Positions 28,070-36,734 of a DNA stretch of 64,000 bases are shown in pieces. Origin of the DNA: Hydrogeniiclostridium mannosilyticum (GTDB taxonomy: Bacteria > Bacillota > Clostridia > Oscillospirales > Acutalibacteraceae); contig NZ_QLYR01000001.1 of the NCBI RefSeq assembly GCF_003268275.1, positions 310,001 through 374,000 of the forward strand, given 5' to 3'. Position numbers and translations under genes: made by a program. The first letter of the stretch is position 1. Each line of letters starts with the position of its first letter. The notes under the pieces are model-generated. The model had not been told where the DNA came from and searched no databases. It saw nothing but the letters and a program-made list of their open reading frames with translations.

Positions 28070-28370
28070 AACGGCCTTCTAAACAGCTGTAACAGATTAT
28101 TAACTTGCAGTTTTATTGGAAGCATATTATAATAATTTTAAAATAACCGGACGATTCCAGTTTTACCTTGCTGCAAAATTTTACTTTTTATGCAAATATA
28201 TGCTTTTCAGTTTCGTTAAGCAATGTATTTTCTGCGGCGGTCTGTTCCGCCAAGCCCTCCAGCTAGTGAAAACCATGGCGGATCGTCCTGTGTTTTCATT
28301 CCCTTATGGTATAACAAATAGAAAAAGATGTCAAAATATCCATTGATAAAAATAGATTTGAGAGGAACAA
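28070..28370 (+). promoter_or_regulatory. Promoter and long leader of the RodA/FtsW-type gene
   Basis: TTGCAG (28105-28110), 17-base spacer, TATAAT (28128-28133), near consensus. The predicted start is near 28140, leaving an untranslated leader of about 230 bases before the ATG at 28371. No recognisable riboswitch and no ORF with a ribosome site were seen in the leader. A second possible -10 (GGTATAAC) lies near 28308. Confidence 0.6.
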
Positions 28371-29561
28371 ATGCAAAGATTTGGAACAGCTTTTTTAGAC
28401 TACTGGAAAAGGGCGGATAAGCTCTTATGGCTGGTTATGCTTGCAATCTCCGGCTATAGCCTGATTCTTCTAAAGACAATTCCCAATTCCAGCGGCCGTT
28501 CTTACAGTTATTTTGCCATTCAAGTGATGGCGATTTTAGCCGGATATCTTGCGGCCTTTATTATTACCGCTTTCGATTACCGCTCGCTTGCCCGGCTTTG
28601 GTGGCTGGCAGCCGGTTTTTGCCTATTGCTACTCATTTATACCTATTTTAAGGGGACCTCCGTGCAAAGCTCCGGAGGGATGGACACCCGCGCCTGGATT
28701 AAACTGCCCGGCGGACTTACATTCCAGCCAAGCGAGCTGGTCAAAATTGCATTTATGCTGACCTTTGCAAAGCATGTCTCCGTTTTAAAGGAGCATGGGC
28801 TTATCGATCGTTTTATTCATGTTATGCTGCTGGGCGTCCACGCCTTGATTCCCGTTTTATGGATGTTCATCATACAGAAGGACATGGGCTCCGCCGTCGT
28901 ATTCTTTTTTATGTTCCTGGTCATGGCCTTTACGGCAGGCGTACAGCTTCGGTATTTTGCGCTGGTTTTCGGCCTTATCGGCGTAGCGCTTCCTGTCGCC
29001 TGGCAAACAGGATTAATTGCCGATTATCAAAAGGCCCGTCTGACCGACTTTCTATATATGGACAGCGGCAATGTTGATATTGACAAAATTTACCAGCAGC
29101 TCCAGGGGCGCATTTCTATTGGCAGCGGACAAATAACCGGCCGGGGCCTTTTTACCGCGCCCCGCGTACAAAAAAATGCCGTTCCCGTGCAGCAGAGCGA
29201 CTATATATTCGCCGTTGCCGCCGAGAGCTTGGGGCTCATTGGCAGCCTGCTGCTGATTGGGCTGCTTTTAGCACTGATGATCCGCACCATTCATGTCGCA
29301 CGCAAGGCAACCGATGACCTGGGCAGTACAATGTGCTATGGCTTTTTTGCTATGATTGCTATTCAGACTATCTCCAATATCGGGATGTGCCTGTGCTTGC
29401 TGCCGGTGATGGGCGTCACGCTCCCGTTCTTCAGCGCCGGCGGTTCCAGCAGCGCCTGTTTATACCTGGGGTTTGGCCTGGTGGAATGTGTCGCCATGCA
29501 CCCGACTATTTCCGATCACATCCATATCAGGCGCAGGGCTGCCATTACCTCTGCCATTTAA
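28371..29561 (+). CDS. RodA/FtsW/SpoVE-family peptidoglycan polymerase
   Basis: 396 residues, about ten TM helices. SEDS proteins polymerise lipid II in partnership with a class B PBP. Family marks: LPGGLTFQPSELVKIAF, QKDMGSAVVFF, the conserved Asp region, and VMGVTLPFFSAGGSSS near the C-terminus. The gene stands alone with its own promoter and terminator, without a neighbouring PBP2 gene, so elongation (RodA), division (FtsW) or spore cortex (SpoVE) use cannot be decided. RBS GAGAGGAAC before ATG. Confidence 0.92.
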   Translation: MQRFGTAFLDYWKRADKLLWLVMLAISGYSLILLKTIPNSSGRSYSYFAIQVMAILAGYLAAFIITAFDYRSLARLWWLAAGFCLLLLIYTYFKGTSVQSSGGMDTRAWIKLPGGLTFQPSELVKIAFMLTFAKHVSVLKEHGLIDRFIHVMLLGVHALIPVLWMFIIQKDMGSAVVFFFMFLVMAFTAGVQLRYFALVFGLIGVALPVAWQTGLIADYQKARLTDFLYMDSGNVDIDKIYQQLQGRISIGSGQITGRGLFTAPRVQKNAVPVQQSDYIFAVAAESLGLIGSLLLIGLLLALMIRTIHVARKATDDLGSTMCYGFFAMIAIQTISNIGMCLCLLPVMGVTLPFFSAGGSSSACLYLGFGLVECVAMHPTISDHIHIRRRAAITSAI

Positions 29562-29584
29562 TTGTTTTTTACGAATTATGCTGC

Positions 29585-29622
29585 AACAAGGCCCCTCTCA
29601 TTAAGAGAAGGGGCCTTGTTAT
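29585..29622 (+). terminator. Terminator between the SEDS gene and the cobalamin operon
   Basis: Inverted repeat AACAAGGCCCC / GGGGCCTTGTT with a short extension (29585-29599 with 29605-29620). It serves the convergent genes on both sides. Confidence 0.75.
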
Positions 29623-29647
29623 ATGTATTATTATATTCAGAATCTGT

Positions 29648-30715
29648 CTACTTCAATATTTTCTGTAAGGCTGCCGTCAGTTGAACATTTTCCTCGTGGG
29701 TACGTACCGCCACCCGGTAAAACTCTTTTGTTAATCCCCGGTAATTTCCACAGCCGCGAATCAGGATTCCCTGCTGCTCCAGCTGAACCTCCAGCCCCTC
29801 CAGCCCTTCCGCCTTAAAGAAGAGATAATTTGCCTGTCCGTCAAAAACACGCAGTCCAACGCGCCGCAGGGCTTCTGCTAAATAAAGCCTCTCCTGTAAA
29901 ATAAGCCGCTTCGTTCGCTCCCGGTATTCCTCCAGCTCCGGGGTCATCACCGCGGCTCCCGCGGCCTGGGCGGGGACCGACACACTCCATGGCTGCCCCG
30001 CCTGCCGGATTGCCTCCAGAAGCGGCTGACAGGAGCACAATCCATAACCCAGCCGAAGCCCTGCCATTCCATAAAACTTTGTAAAGGCCTTCAGAATAAA
30101 CAGCCCTGTATTTTCAACCAGCCACGGCTTTACAGTATGACACGCCGGTTTCTGCAAAAAATCGTTAAAACACTCATCGACCACCAAAAAAATATGCTTT
30201 TCCGCACAGGCCTTCAACACCTTTTGTAATAATAGCGGGTCAATTAATACGCCTGTCGGATTATTGGGGTTACACAAAATGAGCATATCCAGCGCCGGAT
30301 CAAGCCGCTGGAGCACATCCTCCGTCAGGCGAAAGCCGTCGGCTTCCTTCAGCAGCCAACCGGCGGCCCGGCAGCCCACCGCGCGCAGCGCCTGCTCATA
30401 TTCCGAAAAGGTTGGCGACAATAGCAAAGCCCTGCGCGGCCTGAGGGCATAAACAAGGCGAAATAGGACATCTGCCGCACCGTTTCCGCAAATAATCCAC
30501 TCTTGCTTTACTTGCTCATGGCGGGCGATTTTCTCCGCCAACGCACGGCACAAGGGGTCCGGGTAATGCACACAGTCCCGTACAGATCGTTCCGCAGCCA
30601 GTTGGACCTGCCGCGGCAGCCCCAGGGGATTGATATTGGCAGAGAAGTCCAAAATGTGCTCCAGCCCCTTTTCACGTGCCGAATAAATATCCCCGCCATG
30701 CGTTAACACCGGCAA
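29648..30715 (-). CDS. cobD: Threonine-phosphate decarboxylase (CobD)
   Basis: 355 residues, a PLP-dependent class I/II aminotransferase fold. CobD decarboxylates L-threonine-O-3-phosphate to aminopropanol phosphate, the linker attached to cobyric acid. The start HGGDIYSAREKG and ILDFSANINPLG are typical of the CobD group rather than HisC. LCNPNNPTGVL is the conserved Asn motif and the PLP Lys is in FILKAFTKFYGMAGLRLGY. Last gene of the leftward cobalamin operon, 15 bp after cbiB. Confidence 0.9.
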   Translation of the reverse strand: MPVLTHGGDIYSAREKGLEHILDFSANINPLGLPRQVQLAAERSVRDCVHYPDPLCRALAEKIARHEQVKQEWIICGNGAADVLFRLVYALRPRRALLLSPTFSEYEQALRAVGCRAAGWLLKEADGFRLTEDVLQRLDPALDMLILCNPNNPTGVLIDPLLLQKVLKACAEKHIFLVVDECFNDFLQKPACHTVKPWLVENTGLFILKAFTKFYGMAGLRLGYGLCSCQPLLEAIRQAGQPWSVSVPAQAAGAAVMTPELEEYRERTKRLILQERLYLAEALRRVGLRVFDGQANYLFFKAEGLEGLEVQLEQQGILIRGCGNYRGLTKEFYRVAVRTHEENVQLTAALQKILK

Positions 30716-30730
30716 AACAGCCCCTCCTCC

Positions 30731-31708
30731 TTAAAACAGTAGAAATATCAGCGCCAGCACCGCGCCTTTTATCGCACTGCACAGCAATAGCGCCAAAAAA
30801 GCGGTCCCCATCATCAGTTGGTTGGCACGGATAATATCCTGTGCCTCTATCGGCCTCAACGCATCCCCAATGGTTTTTTTATGGTGTAACACGCCAAAAT
30901 ACCAAGCATCCCCGGCAAGCTGTACACGCAGCGCTCCGGCACAGACCGCTTCTGTATGCGCGCTGTTGGGGCTCTCATGGTTGCGGCGATCCCGTCTGTA
31001 TATGCGCCCGGCATTGCGCGCGTCCATTCCGTTCATTCGCGCCGACAGAATCATCAGCCAGGCTGAGAGCCTCGCTGGGACGAAATTTAGGAGATCGTCC
31101 AGACGGGCGGCACAGCGGCCCAGGTACAGATACTTTTCATTTTTATAGCCCACCATTGAATCCATTGTATTGACAGCCTTGTAAAAAAAGCCCAGCGGCG
31201 CTCCGCCTACCGTCATAAACAGCAGCGGCGCAATCACACCGTCCGACGTATTCTCGGCCACTGTTTCCACAGCCGCACGGGCGATGCCGTCAGCCTGGAG
31301 GCGTTCCGTATCCCGTCCAACAATCATTGAAAGCATATGGCGTGCGCCGGGAATATCCCCCTTTGCCAGCTTGTGATAGACCTTCATGCTTTCATCCTTC
31401 AGACATTTTGTAGCCAGAAGCTGATAGCACATCATGGTCTCCAATATAAGCCGCAGCCAAGGGCTGACCCAATTAGCCAACAGCAGCAGAAGCACCGGCA
31501 CAGAAACCGAGACGGCAAGCACCGCCACAACTAAAGCACCGCCGGCCCAGAGCTCGCCTTTTTCCGTTTTGGGAAAAAGACGGCGCAAAAGGCGCTCCAG
31601 CTTTTGAATCAGCCACCCAATCAGCCGAATCGGATGCGGCATCCAGTGCGGGTCGCCAAAGCATAAATCCAGTAAAAAGCCCAAGATCAACGCAAACAGT
31701 GAAATCAT
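30731..31708 (-). CDS. cbiB: Adenosylcobinamide-phosphate synthase CbiB
   Basis: 325 residues, integral membrane protein. CbiB joins aminopropanol (phosphate) to adenosylcobyric acid. LLDLCFGDPHWMPHPIRLIG at the start and AENTSDGVIAPLLFM in the middle are signature motifs; NTMDSMVGYKNEKYLYLG is also conserved. Overlaps cobC by 4 bp (ATGA). Follows from the context that the pathway salvages or completes corrinoids from cobyric acid onward. Confidence 0.95.
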   Translation of the reverse strand: MISLFALILGFLLDLCFGDPHWMPHPIRLIGWLIQKLERLLRRLFPKTEKGELWAGGALVVAVLAVSVSVPVLLLLLANWVSPWLRLILETMMCYQLLATKCLKDESMKVYHKLAKGDIPGARHMLSMIVGRDTERLQADGIARAAVETVAENTSDGVIAPLLFMTVGGAPLGFFYKAVNTMDSMVGYKNEKYLYLGRCAARLDDLLNFVPARLSAWLMILSARMNGMDARNAGRIYRRDRRNHESPNSAHTEAVCAGALRVQLAGDAWYFGVLHHKKTIGDALRPIEAQDIIRANQLMMGTAFLALLLCSAIKGAVLALIFLLF

Positions 31709-32301
31709 TTCTGCATGTCCTCCCAGCGTTCTACCCGCTTCAATACAGCTCGGCCTTCTTCGGTCCAGCAGAGCTCAGCGGTATAAGCCTCCCCGTTCTT
31801 CACTTGCCAGGCATAAAAATCACGGTGCGGAACAGCAAAGCGTTCCAAGATTGCCATAATTGTCCCGCCGTGTACGACCAGCGCCGCTGAAGGCGGCTCA
31901 TTCCCCCTCCATTCTGACGCAAGCCGGTCAAACGCCTTCGCCACCCTGTTTGAGAAGGCCTCTCTCCCCTCTCCATGCGGAAAGGCAAGTCGCCCGCCGG
32001 AATCCAGCCAACGCTGATAAGCCCTGTTCTCTTTGAGCTCCTCATAATTTTTCCCCTCAAAGATGCCGAAATCGCATTCACGAAAATCCGCCACTGCCTC
32101 TACCGGATGCCCGGGATAAAGCAGCGCTGCCGTTTCTCGGCAACGCAAAAGCGGACTGCAGTAAACGGCTGCGGCCTGCGGGTAGCTTTTCAGCTTTAAT
32201 GCCTGAATACCATCCGGGCAAAGCGGCTCGTCTGTCCGCCCAATATAGCGGCCATCCAGATTTCCGGCTGTTTTTCCATGCCGAAGCAGTATTAACCTCA
32301 T
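31705..32301 (-). CDS. cobC: Histidine phosphatase, alpha-ribazole phosphatase type (CobC)
   Basis: 198 residues. The phosphoglycerate-mutase-like fold begins LILLRHGKTAGNLDGRYIG with the catalytic His in RHG; ECDFGIFEGKNYEEL and VVHGGTIMAIL supply the remaining catalytic residues. In this operon it most likely removes the phosphate from alpha-ribazole 5'-phosphate or cobalamin phosphate. Sequence alone cannot exclude a general phosphatase; context carries the assignment. Confidence 0.85.
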   Translation of the reverse strand: MRLILLRHGKTAGNLDGRYIGRTDEPLCPDGIQALKLKSYPQAAAVYCSPLLRCRETAALLYPGHPVEAVADFRECDFGIFEGKNYEELKENRAYQRWLDSGGRLAFPHGEGREAFSNRVAKAFDRLASEWRGNEPPSAALVVHGGTIMAILERFAVPHRDFYAWQVKNGEAYTAELCWTEEGRAVLKRVERWEDMQK

Positions 32302-32317
32302 TTTTTATTCTCCCGGT

Positions 32318-33091
32318 TTAATAAAAGATTCCCAAACAAATTACCGCGCCTGCTGCTGTTAGAAGCTCGGCGGACTGCAGAAAGAAGCCTGCCAAATCCC
32401 CTGTTATTCCACCAAATTGGCGGTAGGACATAAACCTGTAATAGGCAAATGCGACAGCAGCCCCCAACAAGCAAAATAAACCGCCGTATAAATGAAGCAA
32501 CAGCATTAGAACGGCACATGCAACGCCCTCCGCCGCCAGCACAATGCCTACCCGTTTTTTCTCGGCCGCATCGGAAAAGGCCGACAGAAGGCCGCTGTTT
32601 TTTGCGCAGCGGAAGGCCACGACCGCCAGCCCGCTCAAAACCCGCGATAAAACAAAGCCTGTGCAAACCACTGGCAGCAGCGGCGAATCTGCTCCCAGCT
32701 GTGCAAAAAGCGCAAAATCAAGCAGCAAAAGCAGGACGCAGCCAATCATGGCAAAGGCACCCGTGTGAGAATCCTTCAAAATCTCCAGCTTCCGCTCCAC
32801 GGTCTGATGGGATCCCAGTGCGTCCATAGTGTCGCAAAAGCCATCCAGGTGGATCCCGCCTGTCAGCAGCACGGAAAGCAACACCGCCACCGCCGCAAAC
32901 AAAATATTCCCGAACCCCAGCTGTACGCACAATAGTGACCACAACCAGATCAGCAGACCGATAACTGCCCCGATCAGCGGAAAAAAGCAGAAGGAATACT
33001 TCATATTGTCACGCTTCCACTCAATCTGCGGCATGGGAATTTTTGAGTACATGGAAAATGCCACTACAAACGCCTGCAATATATTTTTCAT
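32318..33091 (-). CDS. cobS: Adenosylcobinamide-GDP ribazoletransferase (cobalamin synthase)
   Basis: 257 residues with six or more TM helices. CobS joins alpha-ribazole to AdoCbi-GDP at the membrane. Family motifs are FSMYSKIPMP at the start, FPLIGAVIGLL and GGIHLDGFCDTMDALG, with metal-binding Asp residues. Its ATG overlaps the cobU stop by 4 bp. Confidence 0.96.
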   Translation of the reverse strand: MKNILQAFVVAFSMYSKIPMPQIEWKRDNMKYSFCFFPLIGAVIGLLIWLWSLLCVQLGFGNILFAAVAVLLSVLLTGGIHLDGFCDTMDALGSHQTVERKLEILKDSHTGAFAMIGCVLLLLLDFALFAQLGADSPLLPVVCTGFVLSRVLSGLAVVAFRCAKNSGLLSAFSDAAEKKRVGIVLAAEGVACAVLMLLLHLYGGLFCLLGAAVAFAYYRFMSYRQFGGITGDLAGFFLQSAELLTAAGAVICLGIFY

Positions 33092-33612
33092 CAGACCGCT
33101 CCCTTATGTATAATCGGTATGCCGGCGGCCACCTCCGCCACCTGATCCGCAAAAGCGGCAATCTCCCGGTTCACACGCGCCAAACGGCTGTTGTACCGAT
33201 TGGTTTCCGGGCCGTAATCGATTCCATCCGAAAAAACTTCGTTGGAGACGACCACCAGCAGCGCCGCCCGGCCTGCTATCGAGCGAACCCCAGCCAGTAT
33301 GGACCGCACCGTATTTTCTCGGGATCCGCCGTCCGCATACATCTCATTTGCAACGAGGTTAGACATGCATTCCAGCAGAACCACCGCCCCGGGCGGACAG
33401 CTCCAGCCGGGCAGATCCAGATATTTTTCCACCGTGATAAACCCCTTTTGGGCACGCATCGCGCGATGCCGCTCAATACGCCGAAAGCATTCATCGTCGT
33501 AGGGCATCATCGTTGCAATGTAATAGCGTTCATGTATTGAGGATGCTGCCACCAGGCTTTCCGCATATTCAGATTTTCCGCTGGCGGAACCGCCCATTAC
33601 TAAAATAAGCAC
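33091..33612 (-). CDS. cobU: Adenosylcobinamide kinase / guanylyltransferase
   Basis: 173 residues from GTG 33612, which has a GTGAGG ribosome site five bases upstream; the longer open frame upstream runs within cobT and lacks family similarity. P-loop VMGGSASGKSEYAE, then ECMSNLVANEMY and VVVSNEVFSDGIDYGPETNRY, where CobU forms the covalent GMP-His intermediate nearby. Activates cobinamide with GTP before CobS. Confidence 0.93.
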   Translation of the reverse strand: MLILVMGGSASGKSEYAESLVAASSIHERYYIATMMPYDDECFRRIERHRAMRAQKGFITVEKYLDLPGWSCPPGAVVLLECMSNLVANEMYADGGSRENTVRSILAGVRSIAGRAALLVVVSNEVFSDGIDYGPETNRYNSRLARVNREIAAFADQVAEVAAGIPIIHKGAV

Positions 33613-33626
33613 CGCTGCCCTCACCC

Positions 33627-34685
33627 CTAATTCAAAGGCTGGTAAGCCTCTATGGCAATATCCTGAAATGTTCCCATGCCCTGGTAAACAGCATTGGCCA
33701 TGTCCAAAATGGGCATCGCCGCAACCGCGCCGGTCCCCTCGCCCAAACACATATCCGCCGTCAGGAACGGCTGCAGCCCCAGTTCCTCCATCAACAAGCA
33801 GCCCGCCGGTTCCTTGGAAACATGCGAGGCCAGCAGATAATCCTTAACCTGCGGGCAAATACGGGCAGCCACCAACGCGGCGGCAGCCGAGATAAATCCA
33901 TCAACCAACACCGGCACGTGCATAGCAGCCCCACCCAGGAAAACCCCCGCCATGCCGCCGATATCAAAACCGCCCACCTTTGCCAGGCTATCCACCGCAT
34001 CCGAGGGATCCGGCTTGTTCACTGCAATCGCCTTCGAAATAGCGGCAATTTTGCGCTCCAGGCCAACTGAGGAAAGCCCGGCGCCGCGCCCAGTGACCAC
34101 CTCTACCGGCCGGTTTAAAAGTACGGCGGCTAGGGCGCTGCTGGTAGTGGTATTGCCAATACCCATTTCGCCGGTAGCCAAAAGCCGGTACCCCTGCCCA
34201 CAGAGCTCCTGTGCTATCGCAATGCCCGTTTCCAAAGAGCATACAGCCTGTTCCCGCGTCATTGCCGGCCCTCGGGCCATATTCTGAGTTCCGTATGCAA
34301 TTTTGCAGTCGCGCAATCCAGGCGTTTCCATTTTCTTCGCGATGCCGATGTCCACTGGAATCACGTCCGCACCGGCGACCGCAGACATATGATTAACACT
34401 GGCGGCCCCCTTGGTAAAATTTTCTGCTACAACAGCCGTCACACTGCTATCACACTGGGTCACGCCTTCCTCTACTACGCCGTTGTCTGCGCACATGACC
34501 ACCACAGCACGCTTGTGCAGCCGTATTTCCGCATCTCCGGTCATTCCGGCAATCCGCACTAAAGCGCTCTCCAGCAGCCCCAAGCTGTTCAGCGGCTTGG
34601 CAATGCTGGCCCAACGCTGCTTTGCCTGCCCGGCGGCTTGTACATTTAACGGCTGGATTGCCGCGATTGTCTCCCGCAAATTCAT
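33627..34685 (-). CDS. cobT: Nicotinate-nucleotide--dimethylbenzimidazole phosphoribosyltransferase
   Basis: 352 residues from ATG 34685 (GAGAGGGTG upstream). CobT makes alpha-ribazole phosphate from a lower-ligand base and nicotinate mononucleotide. Conserved blocks: CADNGVVEEGVTQCDSSVTA, FTKGAASVN, GEMGIGNTTTSSAL, GRGAGL and the C-terminal Glu region ...CLGEGTGAVAAMPILDMA (catalytic Glu). Sits first among the recognised cob genes. Confidence 0.96.
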   Translation of the reverse strand: MNLRETIAAIQPLNVQAAGQAKQRWASIAKPLNSLGLLESALVRIAGMTGDAEIRLHKRAVVVMCADNGVVEEGVTQCDSSVTAVVAENFTKGAASVNHMSAVAGADVIPVDIGIAKKMETPGLRDCKIAYGTQNMARGPAMTREQAVCSLETGIAIAQELCGQGYRLLATGEMGIGNTTTSSALAAVLLNRPVEVVTGRGAGLSSVGLERKIAAISKAIAVNKPDPSDAVDSLAKVGGFDIGGMAGVFLGGAAMHVPVLVDGFISAAAALVAARICPQVKDYLLASHVSKEPAGCLLMEELGLQPFLTADMCLGEGTGAVAAMPILDMANAVYQGMGTFQDIAIEAYQPLN

Positions 34686-34707
34686 CGTTACACCCTCTCC
34701 CGATCCA

Positions 34708-35301
34708 TTACAGCGGCATCCTGTCCGAAAGCCACGCATACGCCTGTTCCTTGCCGGGATCCACCTCATTCAAAACAGCCATATGCTCCTCTATATAGCG
34801 GCGGTAAGCCGCCGGATCTTCCAGGCCCGGCTCCTGGTCCGCCTCCATGTTCTCCGCTATATAAAAACGTACAAACAGCACCTCCGCCGTTATACTTTCC
34901 GTCAACAGCCGCGCTGCCCGGCGAGCGGTATTCAGCACCATAAAATCGAGCATTTCGTGAATATCGCCTTCAGCTAAAAGCTGCTCATATTCCGCATCTT
35001 CCCTGCTGTAAACACCTGCCAGGAACCAGACGGCCTCCTCGCTCCATTCCAGCTGGTCCATCAGGTCAAAAACATCCAGGCTGCCAATCTCATTTTCACC
35101 GCCCTCTAATTGACGGTAAAACTCGGCATACAGCCTTTTCAGGCCCACTGCCAGCAAAATAGCTTTCAGCTGCTGAATCGGGCTGTCAAGCCGCCCGCCG
35201 CCCAACAGCGGTTTAGCCTCCTCCCAAGCGTGGGCAAACCATAGATGCGCGCCCGGGTCATAGGCAAATAACTCGTGTTTTAATATATTCTCCAATTCCA
35301 T
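34708..35301 (-). CDS. Unrecognised 197-residue protein at head of the cobalamin operon
   Basis: Soluble, acidic, mostly helical by composition, no signal peptide or TM helix. It begins MELENILKHELFAYDPGAHL and contains two Trp-rich segments (LWFAHAWEEAKPLL, LEWSEEAVWFLAGVYSRED). The ATG follows GGAGGAG. It is the first gene after the operon promoter, 22 bp ahead of cobT, so it is cotranscribed with cobalamin genes. No known family recognised; I offer no function. Confidence 0.75.
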   Translation of the reverse strand: MELENILKHELFAYDPGAHLWFAHAWEEAKPLLGGGRLDSPIQQLKAILLAVGLKRLYAEFYRQLEGGENEIGSLDVFDLMDQLEWSEEAVWFLAGVYSREDAEYEQLLAEGDIHEMLDFMVLNTARRAARLLTESITAEVLFVRFYIAENMEADQEPGLEDPAAYRRYIEEHMAVLNEVDPGKEQAYAWLSDRMPL

Positions 35302-35345
35302 AGAATCTCCTCCGATCTTCTATTTTCCAATTATAATTCATTTTA

Positions 35346-35374
35346 ATCATACCACAGCGAATGCTTTCTGACAA
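35346..35374 (-). promoter_or_regulatory. Promoter of the cobalamin operon
   Basis: Leftward TTGTCA (35374-35369), 17-base spacer, TATGAT (35351-35346). Leader only about 40 bases, too short for a cobalamin riboswitch, so B12 feedback through a riboswitch is unlikely here. Confidence 0.75.
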
Positions 35375-35415
35375 TTCGCCGTGGAAAAAAGTAAAAAAAT
35401 CTGCAATAAAATTCC

Positions 35416-35444
35416 TTCACAGAAAATATTTTCCGTCATAGGAT
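35416..35444 (+). promoter_or_regulatory. Candidate promoter of the glycosyltransferase gene
   Basis: TTCACA (35416-35421), 17-base spacer, TAGGAT (35439-35444). Weak -10; divergent from the cobalamin promoter. Confidence 0.4.
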
Positions 35445-35491
35445 AACATTAAAACGGTCACATGCGTATAAAAGCCTGTAGGAGGGATATT

Positions 35492-36568
35492 ATGATAACC
35501 ATTAGCCTATGTATGATTGTAAAAAACGAAGAAGACGTTCTGGCCAGGTGCCTGGACTGTGCAATCAACTTTGCAGACGAAATTATTATTGTAGATACTG
35601 GTTCCACCGACCGGACTAAAGAGATCGCGGCGCTTTATACGGAGCAAGTCTATGATTTTGAGTGGATAGACGACTTTGCCGCGGCGCGTAATTTTGCCTT
35701 TTCAAAGGCTACGATGGAGTATTGTATGTGGCTGGATGCCGATGACATCATCCGCTTTGAGGACCAAAAAAAGCTTGTCGATTTAAAAAACACCCTTCCG
35801 CCCGACACAGACATGGTTATGATGCGTTACCACACCGGTTTTGACAAAAACGGCAACCCCACATTTTCCTATAACCGTGAACGCTTGATCAAAAACAACA
35901 AGGGCTACAGTTGGCAGGGCGCCATCCATGAGGCCATAACGCCCTGCGGAAATATTCTATACACTGATATCGCTGTTTGCCACCAGAAGGTCCACCCCAC
36001 AGACCCAGACAGAAATATCAACATTTTTGAAAAATTGCGCAGGAGCGGCCATTCCCTGGATATGCGCCAGCAGTTCTATTACGGCCGCGAGCTCTACTGG
36101 CACCGGCGCTATGAAGAAGCTAAACAAGCCTTCTTACAGGTCATAGACAGCCCGGAGAGCTGGATTGAAAATAAAATCGAGTCCTGCCGCCAGCTTGCCC
36201 GCTGCCTCTATAAGCTGGGCCAAGCGCCGGAGGCCTTACTTGCTCTGCTGCGGAGCTTTGCTTATGATGAACCGCGTGCTGAAATTTGCTGCGATATCGG
36301 GCGGCACTTTTTTGAACAGGAACACTACCGCACCGCCGCCTTCTGGTATTCCATTGCCCTAACCCGGACTAAAAACGAGGACTGCGGTGCATTTGTCGAG
36401 CCAGACTGCTACGGATATCTCCCTTCCATTCAACTATGCGTATGCTTTGACCGCCTGGGTGAGCATGACAAGGCGGCGGCGTATAATGAAAAGGCCGCCG
36501 CCTATAAGCCGGACTCCGAAGCGTGCCGTCAGAACCGCATTTATTTTTCTAATTTAAATCAGCGCTGA
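35492..36568 (+). CDS. GT2 glycosyltransferase with TPR-like C-terminus
   Basis: 358 residues from ATG 35492, with GGAGGG six bases upstream; an earlier ATG at 35462 has no ribosome site. The GT-A domain begins ISLCMIVKNEEDVLARCLD, with IIIVDTGSTDRTKE and the metal-binding DXD motif CMWLDADDII. YSWQGAIHEAITP is typical of the SunS-like subgroup. From about residue 185 helical repeats of TPR type follow (YYGRELYWHRRYEEAKQAF, CYKLGQAPEALLALL). Target (peptide, glycan or lipid) not visible. Monocistronic, cytoplasmic. Confidence 0.88.
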   Translation: MITISLCMIVKNEEDVLARCLDCAINFADEIIIVDTGSTDRTKEIAALYTEQVYDFEWIDDFAAARNFAFSKATMEYCMWLDADDIIRFEDQKKLVDLKNTLPPDTDMVMMRYHTGFDKNGNPTFSYNRERLIKNNKGYSWQGAIHEAITPCGNILYTDIAVCHQKVHPTDPDRNINIFEKLRRSGHSLDMRQQFYYGRELYWHRRYEEAKQAFLQVIDSPESWIENKIESCRQLARCLYKLGQAPEALLALLRSFAYDEPRAEICCDIGRHFFEQEHYRTAAFWYSIALTRTKNEDCGAFVEPDCYGYLPSIQLCVCFDRLGEHDKAAAYNEKAAAYKPDSEACRQNRIYFSNLNQR

Positions 36569-36734
36569 AGGCTTTACACATAAAATTTAACTTACCAGTT
36601 TTATCCATAATCCTTCTAAAAATGGGCGCCTACGGCTCATTCATGACAAAATCTAACGGTATAAAGAATAACTGTCAACATAAAAGCATCCTCCTGGAGG
36701 CAAAGTAGATACGGCGGCGAAAGGAGGTGAAAAA

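Noticed and set aside
29648-30715. Histidinol-phosphate aminotransferase (HisC)
   Set aside because: Same fold, but the N-terminal motif and location with cbiB, cobS, cobU and cobT fit CobD.
35302-35460. Cobalamin riboswitch ahead of the cob operon
   Set aside because: The predicted leader is about 40 bases, and no B12-box-like sequence was found.
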